The notes: generated from the letters alone by a model not told the origin. A stretch of DNA of 42,425 nt from Paracoccus aminovorans (GCF_001546115.1 NZ_KQ955212.1:12742-55166), one strand, 5' to 3'. Positions 15,969-24,316 are shown, counted from the first letter of the stretch. A program made the numbers and translations.

Positions 15969-15970
15969 AT
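15464..15970 (-). CDS. IS5-family transposase, truncated
   Basis: This 168-aa frame holds the C-terminal two thirds of an IS5-family DDE transposase: RLIGRTKGGMNTKLHAVTDA, LGDRGYDADWFRDAL with a catalytic Asp, and RRYKRRNRIEIMFGRLKDWR with the catalytic Glu. The N-terminal part is missing. The family segment HRTASSLRAKKG lies in the neighbouring frame just upstream of an A6G5 run near 15900. That run is either a frameshift mutation or a programmed -1 shift site. Probably inactive because of truncation. Confidence 0.7.
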   Translation of the reverse strand: MDRTIKPWDQTASHGLQPAGEKRGPGDQRGRLIGRTKGGMNTKLHAVTDADGRPIRFFMTAGQVSDYSGAAALLGSLPAAEWLLGDRGYDADWFRDALKDKGIKPCIPGRKSRGKPVKYDKRRYKRRNRIEIMFGRLKDWRRVATRYDRCPKVFLSTIALAATVMFWL

Positions 15971-16960
15971 TCGTCGGAATGGAAGGAAGCACTATGGGAC
16001 AAGTTCGTCACGGCTGCGCCACGACCACGCACGCCATTCGAGCAGCAATACAGCGATCGCAAGCTTCGATCGCGGCACTGAGCCAGGAGTTTGGGATCAA
16101 TCCGAAGACCGTGGCGAAATGGCGTAACCGCGAGACGGTCGAGGATTTGAAGACTGGGCCCAAGGAGCCCCGATCCTCCGTGCTCAGCGAGGCTGAGGAA
16201 GCAATGGTCGTTGCCTTTCGGCGTCACACGCTCTTGCCGCTGGACGACTGTCTCTATGCTCTACAGCCTTCGATCCCTCACCTGACACGGTCAGCGCTGC
16301 ATCGGTGCCTTCAGCGGCACGGCATCTCGCGCCTGCCTGAGATCGGCGGCGACAAGCCGAAGCGTCAGCGGTTCAAGCGCTATCCCATCGGTTTCTTCCA
16401 CATGGATATCGCCGAAGTGCAGACGGCCGAGGGCAAGCTCTATCTCTTCGTGGCCATCGACCGAACGAGCAAGTTCGCGGTCACCCAACTCGTCGAAAAG
16501 GCTGACAGGAAGACCGCTTGGGAGTTCCTGGAGCATCTACTGGAAGCCGTGCCCTATCGCATCCACACGATCCTGACGGACAACGGCATCCAGTTTGCCG
16601 AGCAGCCCAGGAACCGAAACACTGCCTACTCCCGGCCGATGCGCTTCGACATGATTTGCGAAGCCAACGGGATCGAGCACAGGCTTACCAAGCCCAACCA
16701 TCCTTGGACCAATGGCCAGGTCGAGCGGATGAACCGAACGATCAAGGAGGCTACCGTCAAACGCTTCCACTACGACACCCACGACCAACTCCGCACACAT
16801 CTCATGGACTTCATGGCTGCCTACAACTTCGCTCGCAGGCTGAAGACGCTCAGCGGTCTCACGCCCTACGAATACATCTGCAAAGTCTGGACTTCAGAGC
16901 CGGACAGATTCATCGTCGATCCGATCCACCAGATGCCGGGACTGAACACCTAGTGACCGC
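15966..16960 (+). mobile_element. IS481-family element (ends approximate)
   Basis: The element has a single IS481-type transposase gene with little flanking DNA. The left limit is inferred from the break in the IS5 gene, the right limit from the end of the transposase. I could not define terminal repeats by eye. Confidence 0.55.
15994..16953 (+). CDS. IS481-family transposase
   Basis: This 319-aa protein has an N-terminal helix-turn-helix (ASIAALSQEFGINPKTVAKW). The rve core shows Asp in FFHMDIAEVQTAEGKLYLF, Asp in TILTDNGIQF and Glu in NHPWTNGQVERMNRTIKEAT, a complete DDE set. AAGGA precedes the ATG at 15994. It looks full length and may be functional. Confidence 0.88.
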   Translation: MGQVRHGCATTTHAIRAAIQRSQASIAALSQEFGINPKTVAKWRNRETVEDLKTGPKEPRSSVLSEAEEAMVVAFRRHTLLPLDDCLYALQPSIPHLTRSALHRCLQRHGISRLPEIGGDKPKRQRFKRYPIGFFHMDIAEVQTAEGKLYLFVAIDRTSKFAVTQLVEKADRKTAWEFLEHLLEAVPYRIHTILTDNGIQFAEQPRNRNTAYSRPMRFDMICEANGIEHRLTKPNHPWTNGQVERMNRTIKEATVKRFHYDTHDQLRTHLMDFMAAYNFARRLKTLSGLTPYEYICKVWTSEPDRFIVDPIHQMPGLNT

Positions 16961-17032
16961 CGAAACGGACGGTATCAAGGTCACGCTCTGCACGACCACA
17001 AGCCCTGGCAGACGGTTTACGGTGGCGCCGAA

Positions 17033-17500
17033 GTGATTTTTCACCCTCACGACGTCTCGACCACGCGAACACCTGTCGCACAACTCTATGACCGGTTTGC
17101 GGCTCGGGAGGGCGTAACACCGAATGATCGCTTGAGAGAGGATATGAACGGCGCGGTGCGCATCGGCAGCCTGTTCGCGGTTCTATGTGCGACCCTTTCG
17201 CGCCCGAAGATCCTGGAACGCGACGCAGCTCGCCCGCTGTCGAAGAGCGATGCAAAGGCGGCCAATACCGCCGGGCGCCGGGCGCCACGCTTTGCGCCCT
17301 CGGTGATCCGGCTGTCCCGCGCCGGCCGCACCGAACGTGACGCGCATCATCAGGGCGACCGGGTCGCGATAGCGGCCCGATCCGCCCATTGGGTGCGCGG
17401 GCACTTTTTTCTGGCACGAAATGGGCAACTGACCTGGCGCAGATCGCATGTGCGCGGCACTGGTGATCCGACCGAACGGGTCAAGTATGTAACCGAATAG
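17033..17500 (+). CDS. Hypothetical protein, probably 5'-truncated
   Basis: This 155-residue frame starts at a GTG but is open upstream to the IS481 end, so the true start was probably lost. It ends with WVRGHFFLARNGQLTWRRSHVRG, a pattern seen at the C-termini of many phage and plasmid proteins of unknown function. It converges with the DUF1173 gene, whose stop is 11 bases away. No enzyme motif is visible. Confidence 0.5.
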   Translation: MIFHPHDVSTTRTPVAQLYDRFAAREGVTPNDRLREDMNGAVRIGSLFAVLCATLSRPKILERDAARPLSKSDAKAANTAGRRAPRFAPSVIRLSRAGRTERDAHHQGDRVAIAARSAHWVRGHFFLARNGQLTWRRSHVRGTGDPTERVKYVTE

Positions 17501-17511
17501 GCGCCGACCGC

Positions 17512-18714
17512 TCATACCCCCTTCCGTTCCGGCAGCACCGGCATTTCGAACTCTCCTGCCGGCCAATGCCAGGCAGGATAGACACCTTCGGCAGCGATGG
17601 CCCGAAGCTCATCCTCTTCCTCGCCGGGCATGTCGGCGGGCGGCGAAAAGAGGGCCACAGGGCTTTCGGCGTCCAGCAGCAAGGCGTTTGCGACAGGAGC
17701 GCCGGCCTTCAGGTTGTATTTGAGACACTTGACGAAATCGCGATCCATCAATGCTTGGACCAATTCATGTTCCCGCTCGTTGTCGAACGGAAGCCATTGG
17801 CCGGTGACCGGCATGACAGCGATTTCGCGCACATTGCCGTAGTTTCCCTTCGTGCTGAAGGTGGCGATGCAGATCAGATGGGTGTCGGGCATCGCCTCGA
17901 CCATTTCGACCTTCTCGCCGGCGATTTTGTCGAACCGCTTTCCTGTTTCCTCGTCCATGAACAGGGGAAAATCGGGCAAATGCTTGAAGGTGAGCTTCCT
18001 CCCGTATTGGGACGGTTGCTGACCTTTGAGTTCCGCGACCAGGATGCCGAGCGGAACCGGCTTGCCCTTCGCCGGCAGAAGCCGGTGCATGAACCGGCGA
18101 CGTTCGGCGGCGAGCCTGTCCTTGTCCTCGATGGAGTAGACAGGCGGAACGAACAGGGTATCCGCCATTGCTCCGGCCTTCGTCTTGGTCCTGGCTGCGA
18201 CGCCCTGTAGCTCGCGATGCACGATCCACCAACTGCGCCGGCGACCGTAGGCGCTGCGCCATTTGGTGAGGTCGGCCGCTTCCCACAAGTAATGGAGTGT
18301 TGCCAGCAGCCGGAGTTTCGACGGGCTGGCTTCGGCGGACGTGGCTTCGTCGCCGCCATCACCTACCGGCGTGGCGCGGGCCCCTTTAACCGACAGGGGA
18401 AAATCGAGCTTCAGAAGCGTCTCGCCGGCCTCGTCCGTGACGATTGCCTGGCCGTTGACCTGGCCCAGGCCGGACACTTCCGGCGGCGGGTCGAAGGTCG
18501 GGCAGGAGGGCTCGTGAAGATGGCCGGTTCCGGGCATTCGCTTCAGGAAAAATCCGGAGCCGATCTTGGCAACATACATGGGCGGCTCCGCCCGACTACA
18601 CAGGCAGGTCGGCCGTGCCTTCTTCTCGTGCGCCCATGCCAGAATCTGTTGCAGGCGTTCCGCATCGGCGGAAAAGCTGGAATGGCCGAGGCGATAGGTG
18701 GGTTCTTTCGTCAT
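17512..18714 (-). CDS. DUF1173-type protein (400 aa)
   Basis: The complete gene appears as a 400-aa soluble protein with clustered N-terminal cysteines (TCLCSR and HEPSCPTF), then a linker and a long central domain with KWRSAYGRRRSWWIVHREL, followed by an acidic C-terminal region. This pattern matches the DUF1173 family common on proteobacterial plasmids and integrative elements. Its role is unknown; cysteine-based metal binding is plausible. Two small membrane-protein genes lie upstream on the same strand. The first 56 codons are duplicated at 1-168. Confidence 0.7.
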   Translation of the reverse strand: MTKEPTYRLGHSSFSADAERLQQILAWAHEKKARPTCLCSRAEPPMYVAKIGSGFFLKRMPGTGHLHEPSCPTFDPPPEVSGLGQVNGQAIVTDEAGETLLKLDFPLSVKGARATPVGDGGDEATSAEASPSKLRLLATLHYLWEAADLTKWRSAYGRRRSWWIVHRELQGVAARTKTKAGAMADTLFVPPVYSIEDKDRLAAERRRFMHRLLPAKGKPVPLGILVAELKGQQPSQYGRKLTFKHLPDFPLFMDEETGKRFDKIAGEKVEMVEAMPDTHLICIATFSTKGNYGNVREIAVMPVTGQWLPFDNEREHELVQALMDRDFVKCLKYNLKAGAPVANALLLDAESPVALFSPPADMPGEEEDELRAIAAEGVYPAWHWPAGEFEMPVLPERKGV

Positions 18715-18847
18715 TCTGGACAGCTTCTATCGTCAAATATGAGATGGGTTGCGACACCGGCATCGACGGAAAAGCCACCTGTCCCGAGGATCACCCCTCT
18801 GCGGCGCGGCCGGCGGCACGCGGTGCCCGCCTCGGCGGGCAGACGCC

Positions 18848-19087
18848 CTAGATCGCAGGTTCGCTTTTCTTCTTCGGCTGCGCGGGTCGGATTTCGATGA
18901 GGGAAACCATGAAAAACCCGAGGCCGATGCATGCTGCGATGACCAGAAGGGCTAGAAATGTTGGCAAAGCGGTTGGCATAACGTCAAGGCCGAGCAGAAA
19001 GAGCAGCAGCACTGTCGGCAATACGACCACCGAAACGTAGGCCACCATACCCGCCACTCTAGCCAGCGTGTTCATGATAGCTTCCAT
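18848..19087 (-). CDS. Small integral membrane protein (79 aa), copy B
   Basis: Identical by eye to 302-541: two hydrophobic segments, basic tail, and AAGGGA before the chosen ATG. It lies 133 bp upstream of the complete DUF1173 gene on the same strand, so co-transcription with that gene can actually be seen here. Confidence 0.55.
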   Translation of the reverse strand: MEAIMNTLARVAGMVAYVSVVVLPTVLLLFLLGLDVMPTALPTFLALLVIAACIGLGFFMVSLIEIRPAQPKKKSEPAI

Positions 19088-19116
19088 AAAATAATTTCCC
19101 TTCATCATGTTCTGTC

Positions 19117-19266
19117 TCAAGCGGTGATATAACCAACCGCAGCTACGGCGGCGCCGAGGCCTGCAGCGACGCTGCCCATGGGATCGACCGCAGCAATGTC
19201 CTGCAGGACGGGCATGAAGACATAGGCGGCCACGCCGGCGATGCCGAGACGGAAGATCAGTCGCAC
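19117..19266 (-). CDS. Small hydrophobic protein (49 aa), copy B, GTG start
   Basis: Identical to 571-720, with AAGGAGG before the GTG. It would be the first gene of the reverse-strand group ending in DUF1173 and diverges from vapB copy B. Confidence 0.5.
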   Translation of the reverse strand: MRLIFRLGIAGVAAYVFMPVLQDIAAVDPMGSVAAGLGAAVAAVGYITA

Positions 19267-19283
19267 GTCATCCTCCTTGCAAA

Positions 19284-19293
19284 AGTATATACT
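19284..19293. promoter_or_regulatory. Palindrome in vapB copy B promoter
   Basis: AGTATATACT is identical to the palindrome upstream of vapB copy A. Antitoxin from either copy should bind both regions. Confidence 0.5.
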
Positions 19294-19331
19294 GAAAGTT
19301 ATATATCATCTATACCACAAAGGATAGACCG

Positions 19332-19577
19332 ATGGCAATGCTTATCAAAGGCGATGAGATCGACGCGCTGGTCGCCAAATACTGTGCCATGACTGGCGTA
19401 AAAAACAAGTCCGAGGCGGTGCGCAAGGCGCTTGCCGCGCAGATCGAGGCGCTTGCCGCCGAGGAACGGCTTGTGGATCGGGTTGGCAGGATCCAGCGCC
19501 GCGCGGCCGAGGCGGGGTTCGTCAGCATGGGCGAAGACCTGAAGCCGTTCTTTGACGAGCAATGGGGCGAGGACTGA
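19332..19577 (+). CDS. vapB: VapB-family antitoxin, copy B
   Basis: This 81-aa protein is identical to copy A except Met for Thr near residue 67, in the toxin-binding tail. The gene is intact although its partner toxin is broken, so it can act only as extra antitoxin, for copy A or for related VapC proteins. Confidence 0.85.
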   Translation: MAMLIKGDEIDALVAKYCAMTGVKNKSEAVRKALAAQIEALAAEERLVDRVGRIQRRAAEAGFVSMGEDLKPFFDEQWGED

Positions 19578-19998
19578 TGTTCCTGGACGCGCGGTGGTTG
19601 CGGTGCTGCTGAACGAACCTGAAGCGCCCGGGCTGCTGAAGGCGATGGAGGCCTCGCGCGGCGCGCTGCGATTCTCGCCGGTCGTGCGGATGGAAGCGAC
19701 GCTCGCCCTGGTCAGGGCAAAGGTGCAGGCCCGCGGCAAAGGCCCGGCGAAAGCCGAGGACTTTACCGCGGCGGCCGAACTGGTCGACGGGTTTTTCGAG
19801 GCGGCCGAAGCGCAAGAGATGCACATCACCACGGGGATGGGGAAGGAAGCGATGCGGGCGCTGTCGGTTTACGGCAAGGTCGTCGGCCACCCTGCGCAGC
19901 TCAATTTCGGGGACGCGCTCTCCTATGCCTGCGCGAAAGCCTACCATGTGCCCTTGCTCTACAAGGGCAATGACTTTTCCGAGACGGATATGGCTTGA
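19577..19998 (+). pseudogene. vapC: VapC toxin copy B, inactivated by a 4-bp deletion
   Basis: The gene opens with the same MFLDA but lacks four bases (AGCG of the copy A sequence) at codons 6-7. Translation from the normal ATG ends after about a dozen codons. The rest of the PIN domain stays open in another frame, reachable only from inside vapB (an ATG-like start at 19552), which would lack the first catalytic Asp. The downstream part keeps most residues of copy A. Confidence 0.88.
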
Positions 19999-20030
19999 GG
20001 TTTCACCATGGAAAATAGAGATGATACCGC

Positions 20031-21359
20031 AGAGGACGAGCCGTTTTGCGCAAGAAGATACGGCGAGCGCAGGTGCTGGAGTTTTTCAGCCAGCTGCCCT
20101 CTTGCGTCGTGGCGATGGAGGCCTGTGGCGGCGCGCATTTTTGGGGCCGCGAGATCGGCAAGCTGGGCCATGACGTGCGGCTGATCCCGCCTGCCTATGT
20201 GAAGCCCTTCGTGAAGCGTCAGAAGAATGATGCCGCCGCCGCGGAAGCGATCTGTGAAGCCGCACTGCGACCCACGATGCGTTTCGTGCCGGTGAAGAGC
20301 GAAGAGACGCAGGGCGCGGCGATGGTCTTCCGGGTCCGGGAGCTGCTGATCCGGCAGCGCACGCAAGCGATCAACGCCTTGCGCGGCCATTTGACCGAGT
20401 TCGGTCAGATCGTGCCGCAAGGGGCAACCAACGCCGCACGGCTGATCGCGATCGTGGAAGATCCGGAAAGTGACCTGCCTGCCGATGCCATTCCCACACT
20501 GAAGGCTTTGATCGCGGCGCTCATGCACCTGGAGGCAGAGATCGCCAAGCTCGATGCGGAGATCGCCCGTCGCGCCAAGGAGAATGACGTCGCCCGGCGG
20601 CTGATGACGGTGCCGGGCATCGGGCCGCTGATTGCCACGGCCATCGCTGTTCTGGCTCCGCCAGCCAAGGCGCTCGCGCAGGGTCTGCCTGCCGATGCGT
20701 GGAAGACCATCACATGGCGCGAGGGCAGCAACGTCGAGTTGACATCCCGCTTTGCTGCCGTGCACCTGCGGGTCGCGTCCAGAGACTACAACCTCACCCA
20801 GCCACGGCCCAAGGAATGGCTTCTTGTCGAGTGGCCTGATGGTGACAATGAACCGCTCAAGTATCCTGATGCGCGGCTCTACAAGAAGTCCCCCGGCACC
20901 GGCGCGATGCTGTGCTTCGTCGGCCATGCCCTGATGGAGAACCGCAGCGGGCTGGTGGTGCAGGCTGAACTGACAAAGGCTGACGGCCATGCCGAGCGCC
21001 GGGCGGCTCTGGCCATGATCCACGCCCATTCCCCGGGATCGACCCGCCGGCTGACGCTTGGTGCGGACCGGGGCTACGACAGCGCCGACTTCGTCCGCGA
21101 CCTCAGGCAGGCTTGCGTCACGCCGCATGTGGGGCAGAAAGCCCGGCATTCGGCGATCGATGGCCGCACCATGCGACATGAGGGCTACGCGCTGTCACAG
21201 AAACACCGAAAGCGGATCGAGGAGCCGTTTGGCTGGAGCAAAACGATCGGCGGCCTCGCCCAGACCGTTTATCGCGGCATCGAACGCGTCCGCTCCCGCT
21301 TCGTGTTGACAATGGCCGCCAACAACCTGGCCCGGTTGCCCCGGCTACTGGGAGCGTGA
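20031..21359 (+). pseudogene. Chimeric transposase frame: IS110 + IS701 + IS5 parts
   Basis: One uninterrupted frame joins three unrelated transposases. Residues ~1-210 (RKKIRRAQVLEFFSQLP ... MTVPGIGPLIATAIAVLAPP) are an IS110/IS1111-type protein lacking its start and its end. Then ~65 residues (LPADAWKTITWREGSN ... DYNLTQPRPKEWLLVEWPDG) are an IS701-type C-terminal part. The last ~160 residues (ARLYKKSPGTGAMLCFVGHA ... TMAANNLARLPRLLGA) are an IS5-family C-terminal part. Joints lie near 20668 and 20870. The apparent start is TTG 20046. No part has a full catalytic set, so transposition activity is unlikely. Confidence 0.8.
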
Positions 21360-21474
21360 CGACGGCACTGACCAGAGGGCGGTCCCGCCACGCCGTCCGC
21401 AATGCCCGTGACATCGGGGGCTGCGAAAACAGGATACCGTTCTGAGACCGTGACTTCTTCAGCAGCCTGTTAGG

Positions 21475-21589
21475 GCAGCGCCTGTCCGCCAGGACTTCGA
21501 CCGGCAGGCCGCCGAGTTCCAGCTCCGTGTCGCCGTGCGCAATGGCTTCACCGCGCTCGGCATCCCAGTCACGGAAGCCGTGGGACGAG
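21475..21589 (+). mobile_element. Remnant of an IS903-like IS5-family element
   Basis: The frame DFDRQAAEFQLRVAVRNG, FTALGIPVTEAVG resembles the C-terminus of the transposase at 27490-28422 (DFDRQVAELQVRIAVLNGYTALGIPVTEAVG, written without a break here only in part). The piece lies between the end of the chimera (about 21470) and the broken oxidoreductase gene. Confidence 0.6.
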
Positions 21590-21649
21590 GATGTCTCGGG
21601 AAAGGGCTACTCCGACCCTCAGCCGATTAGGGAAACAGAGTCCCGGGCG

Positions 21650-21832
21650 ATCGATCACTGTCCCCTCGGTCAGGATCAGGCCGACCCCTGCCCTTTTGCG
21701 GTAGTAATCCGCCTGCGCGGCGCCGGGTACACCCTCAGCCGCCATCGCCCGTGTCATCGGGGCCATGACGATGCGGTTCGGAAGCGTCAGCCCGCCAACG
21801 GTAAACGGTCGGAAAAGTACCTCTGTCGTCAT
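21650..21832 (-). pseudogene. N-terminal stub of an Old Yellow Enzyme-type oxidoreductase
   Basis: The start MTTEVLFRPFTVGGLTLPNR, the FMN-site MAPMTRAMA and YYRKRAGVGLILTEGTVIDR are typical of NADH:flavin oxidoreductases (alkene reductases). After about 60 residues the sequence loses similarity, and the frame runs into IS-derived DNA and stops at 21569. It diverges from hxlR, which presumably regulated it in response to electrophiles. Confidence 0.75.
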
Positions 21833-21863
21833 TGCATCCTGTCTTTTTCCTGCGTCAGCATCT

Positions 21864-21905
21864 AGGTATATGATAGATACCTGGTTTCAACTACACACTT
21901 GAAAC
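21864..21905. promoter_or_regulatory. Divergent operator region for HxlR regulator
   Basis: Two inverted repeats are present: AGGTAT-N7-ATACCT (21864-21882) and GTTTCAA-N8-TTGAAAC (21884-21905). The second is nested in CCTGGT...ACCAGG (21880-21913). They lie between the divergent oxidoreductase stub and hxlR and are good binding sites for the dimeric regulator. Confidence 0.6.
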
Positions 21906-21930
21906 GCACCAGGTTACCCGGAGGAAACCG

Positions 21931-22323
21931 ATGCCCCCCTGCCCCGACACTTCTGACGGTTCAGCGTTCCGCTTTTCCGTCGATTGCCCGTCCCGGTTGC
22001 TGTTCGATCAGGTTGCGGACAAATGGTCGATGCTGATCATGTCGGTTCTTAACAACGGCCCCACCCGCTTCAACCAGCTGAAAAGATGCCTTGAGGGCGT
22101 GTCGCAGAAATCGCTTTCAGCAACGTTGAAGCGTCTGGAACGAAACGGAATCATCGCCCGCCATGTCCTTGAGACAAACCCGCCGGGCGTCGAGTATCAG
22201 TTGACCGAGCTGGGACGAACGCTGCTGCCGCCATTCCAGGCCATCTATCGCTGGACCTACGAGAATATGGCCGCCGTCGAAGCCGCCCGCAGCGCCTATG
22301 ACAGGCGTACGAATGGTGATTGA
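21931..22323 (+). CDS. HxlR-family transcriptional regulator
   Basis: This 130-aa winged-helix protein shows DCPSRLLFDQVADKWSMLI, GPTRFNQLKRCLEGVSQKSLSATLKRLERNGII and a YQLTELGRTL ending, all characteristic of HxlR/YodB-type regulators. The Cys near residue 26 of the DCPS motif could sense electrophiles or aldehydes as in YodB/HypR. GGAGG stands seven bases before the ATG. Its divergent target gene is now truncated. Confidence 0.88.
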   Translation: MPPCPDTSDGSAFRFSVDCPSRLLFDQVADKWSMLIMSVLNNGPTRFNQLKRCLEGVSQKSLSATLKRLERNGIIARHVLETNPPGVEYQLTELGRTLLPPFQAIYRWTYENMAAVEAARSAYDRRTNGD

Positions 22324-22492
22324 TCTGGCGTACCCGCAAGCTGTCTGAAGGCTGGCACGGAAAGGCGCGCCCCTGCCCCGCTCGCGTGGAATAGCTGGCG
22401 AAGCGTGCCGACAATCCGTTATCCCTGTCATGGATTGACCAATCCAAGCGGCGACCACGGCTGATGATACAGGGTTTCACCCCTTCATTCTC

Positions 22493-23010
22493 GTGACCCA
22501 GATCGTTCTGGGTACCGCGTTGTGGCTGCTTGCGATGGGACACGAACCGATCTGCACCTGCGGTCATGTCAAGCTTTGGCACGGCCAGGCCATGAGTGCG
22601 GAAAACTCGCACCATGTCGCGGACTGGTACATGCCTTCGCATCTGCTGCACGGGATCGGCTGCTGTGGTTGGTAGCGCGATGGATGCCTTCTGGCGTACG
22701 GCTGGTCATTGCCACGCTGATCGAAGCGGCATGGGAGATCGTCGATAATTCCGACGGCTTCATCGGGTAGTATCGTGCTGTGACCATCTCGCTGGATTAT
22801 TACGGCGACAGCGTGCTGAATTCGGTCGCCGACATTCTTGCGATGATCGTGGGCTTCTGGCTGGCGCGGGTGCTGCCGGTCGGGGCCTCTGTCGCGCTGG
22901 TTCTGGGTTTCGAGGCGCTGACGCTTTGGATCATCCGCGACGGGCTGGTGTTGAACGTTCTGATGCTGCTGTGGTCGCTTGATGCAATCCGGGACTGGCA
23001 GGCAGGTTAG
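22493..23010 (+). pseudogene. DUF2585 (UPF0314) membrane protein, decayed
   Basis: The parts ICTCGHVKLWHGQAMSAENS, LLWLVARWMPSGVRLVIATL, DYYGDSVLNSVADILAM and IRDGLVLNVLMLLWSLDAIR line up as a DUF2585 family protein. A frameshift near 22660 separates the first part from the second. A TAG at 22768-22770 (after DNSDGFIG) interrupts the second frame before the third part. With both lesions the gene cannot give full-length protein. Confidence 0.75.
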
Positions 23011-23049
23011 CCGACGTTTTGCACGGCCTTCCGTCTCGTCCAGAACCAG

Positions 23050-23065
23050 GTTGACAGCTGTCAAC
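23050..23065. promoter_or_regulatory. parS: parS-type partition site 1
   Basis: The perfect 16-bp palindrome GTTGACAGCTGTCAAC matches the repABC parS pattern GTT-N4-GC-N4-AAC. It starts one base beyond the repC stop. The same sequence recurs at 24281. Confidence 0.85.
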
Positions 23066-23066
23066 A

Positions 23067-24233
23067 TCACGCCCGCTGCATCTGGTTGCCCGACAACAGG
23101 GCCATGACCATCGGCCCTGCCGAGAATATCCCCCGCGCGGCCTTTTCGGTCAATGCGCGCAAATAGCCACCGGGGCAGCGGATCATCGCTGCGCGTTGCA
23201 GTATACAGGCCAAGGCCACCGCGGCCGTGTCATCACCCATATGCCGGCGAGCAGAGGCCCAGGCATCGGGACTGATCCCAAGCATGGGGTGAACGAAGGC
23301 AGAGACATTCAAGAGATCTCTCCAGCTCTGGATCGGCTGATGGGCATATGTGGTGATCTCCGGTGCCGCCTTCAGGACCAGTTCCAGGGGCAATTTGGGC
23401 GCAGCACCGTCGATTATCCGCGTTCTTCCTTCTCTCTGGCAGGAATCAGATTCATAAGATTCTGACTCTGAACTCTGATGGTGCCGCTCATTTTGGCTGG
23501 CATTGTCGCTCATTTCCTGCGCTTCAGGCAGCAGCTTTACCTTGATTTCGGCCAGCAGATCGTCAAGCGCAAGCCCGAGTTTCCGCAGGTCCTCAAGGGG
23601 CAGCTTCCGCCGGATCTGGCGTTGCACATTGGTCAGCATCTGCGAGAGCGCTTCAAGCCCGGACGCCGAGGGGTCACTTGCCCAGGCAAGTAGCTTGGCG
23701 GCATCACGCAGCCGCAGGACGACGCTTTCGCGCAGGCGGCGATGTTGCAGGGTCAGCTGCCGCGCGGTTTTGGCGGCTTCGGCAATTTCAGCCGCGCGCA
23801 CAAGCAAGGGCCGCAGATCAAAGCCGAAAGCACGGTCGATCTGCCCGGCGTTGTTGCGGGTGGCATAGCGCTTGCCGTTCGGGCTGTCATGGCGAAGGAT
23901 TAGGCCCGCGCGGGTCAATGCGGCGATATGGCGGCGCAGGGTGCTTTCGGGCATTCCATGCACCCGGCCCGACAGCGCGGCGTTCGAGGGGAACACGATC
24001 AACTGGTCGTTGTCGCGCAGCTCTTTGGTCGGGTGGAAGGACAGCAGGGCCGCAAGCACGGCAAGATCACGATCCGAAACGCCGAAGGCTTTGCGCGCTT
24101 CCGTCACGTCTTGCAGAATGGTCCATTTGTCCTGAATTCGGGGCAGGGCAGGGGCCTCGGCCAGCGCATTGTTTGCCAGCAGTCCAGCCGAAACCGGACG
24201 GCGCCCGAAGGGCGTCGCAGAAATGTGCCTCAT
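23067..24233 (-). CDS. repC: RepC replication initiator of the repABC replicon
   Basis: This 388-aa protein starts MRHISATPFGRRPVSAGLL, with the DNA-binding domain in residues ~40-150 (SDRDLAVLAALLSFHP, STLRRHIAALTRAGLILRHD). The C-terminal part carries IQSWRDLLNVSAFVHPMLGI and ALTEKAARGIF. RepC binds the origin, which in this family lies inside its own gene. A low-complexity Ser/Glu stretch (QSSESESYESDS) corresponds to an AT-richer patch. The ATG at 24233 was chosen because sequence upstream falls in the antisense-RNA region. No strong ribosome-binding site is seen, as usual for repC under antisense control. Confidence 0.9.
   Translation of the reverse strand: MRHISATPFGRRPVSAGLLANNALAEAPALPRIQDKWTILQDVTEARKAFGVSDRDLAVLAALLSFHPTKELRDNDQLIVFPSNAALSGRVHGMPESTLRRHIAALTRAGLILRHDSPNGKRYATRNNAGQIDRAFGFDLRPLLVRAAEIAEAAKTARQLTLQHRRLRESVVLRLRDAAKLLAWASDPSASGLEALSQMLTNVQRQIRRKLPLEDLRKLGLALDDLLAEIKVKLLPEAQEMSDNASQNERHHQSSESESYESDSCQREGRTRIIDGAAPKLPLELVLKAAPEITTYAHQPIQSWRDLLNVSAFVHPMLGISPDAWASARRHMGDDTAAVALACILQRAAMIRCPGGYLRALTEKAARGIFSAGPMVMALLSGNQMQRA
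23410..23520. other. oriV: Candidate replication origin (oriV) inside repC
   Basis: This is the most AT-rich stretch of repC (around CATAAGATTCTGACTCTGAA). In studied repABC plasmids the origin lies in an AT-rich part of repC. This is position by analogy; no iterons were recognised. Confidence 0.35.
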
Positions 24234-24280
24234 ATCGATTGTCACAGGGCAATAGAAAATCGCTCGCCGGAAAGACGCCG

Positions 24281-24296
24281 GTTGACAGCTGTCAAC
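24281..24296. promoter_or_regulatory. parS: parS-type partition site 2, overlapping the ctRNA promoter
   Basis: A second perfect copy of GTTGACAGCTGTCAAC lies between repB and repC. Its TTGACA forms a consensus -35 element on the forward strand, 17 bp before TTATCT (24305-24310). RepB bound here would cover the antisense promoter. Confidence 0.82.
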
Positions 24297-24316
24297 GATT
24301 GCCGTTATCTTCGAGG

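Larger units (their letters stand above)
18547..19980. repeat. Direct repeat copy B
   Basis: This is the counterpart of 1-1438, carrying the same small genes and vapB. Its vapC carries a 4-bp deletion and scattered substitutions. Beyond 19980 the sequence is unrelated to that after copy A. Confidence 0.95.
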
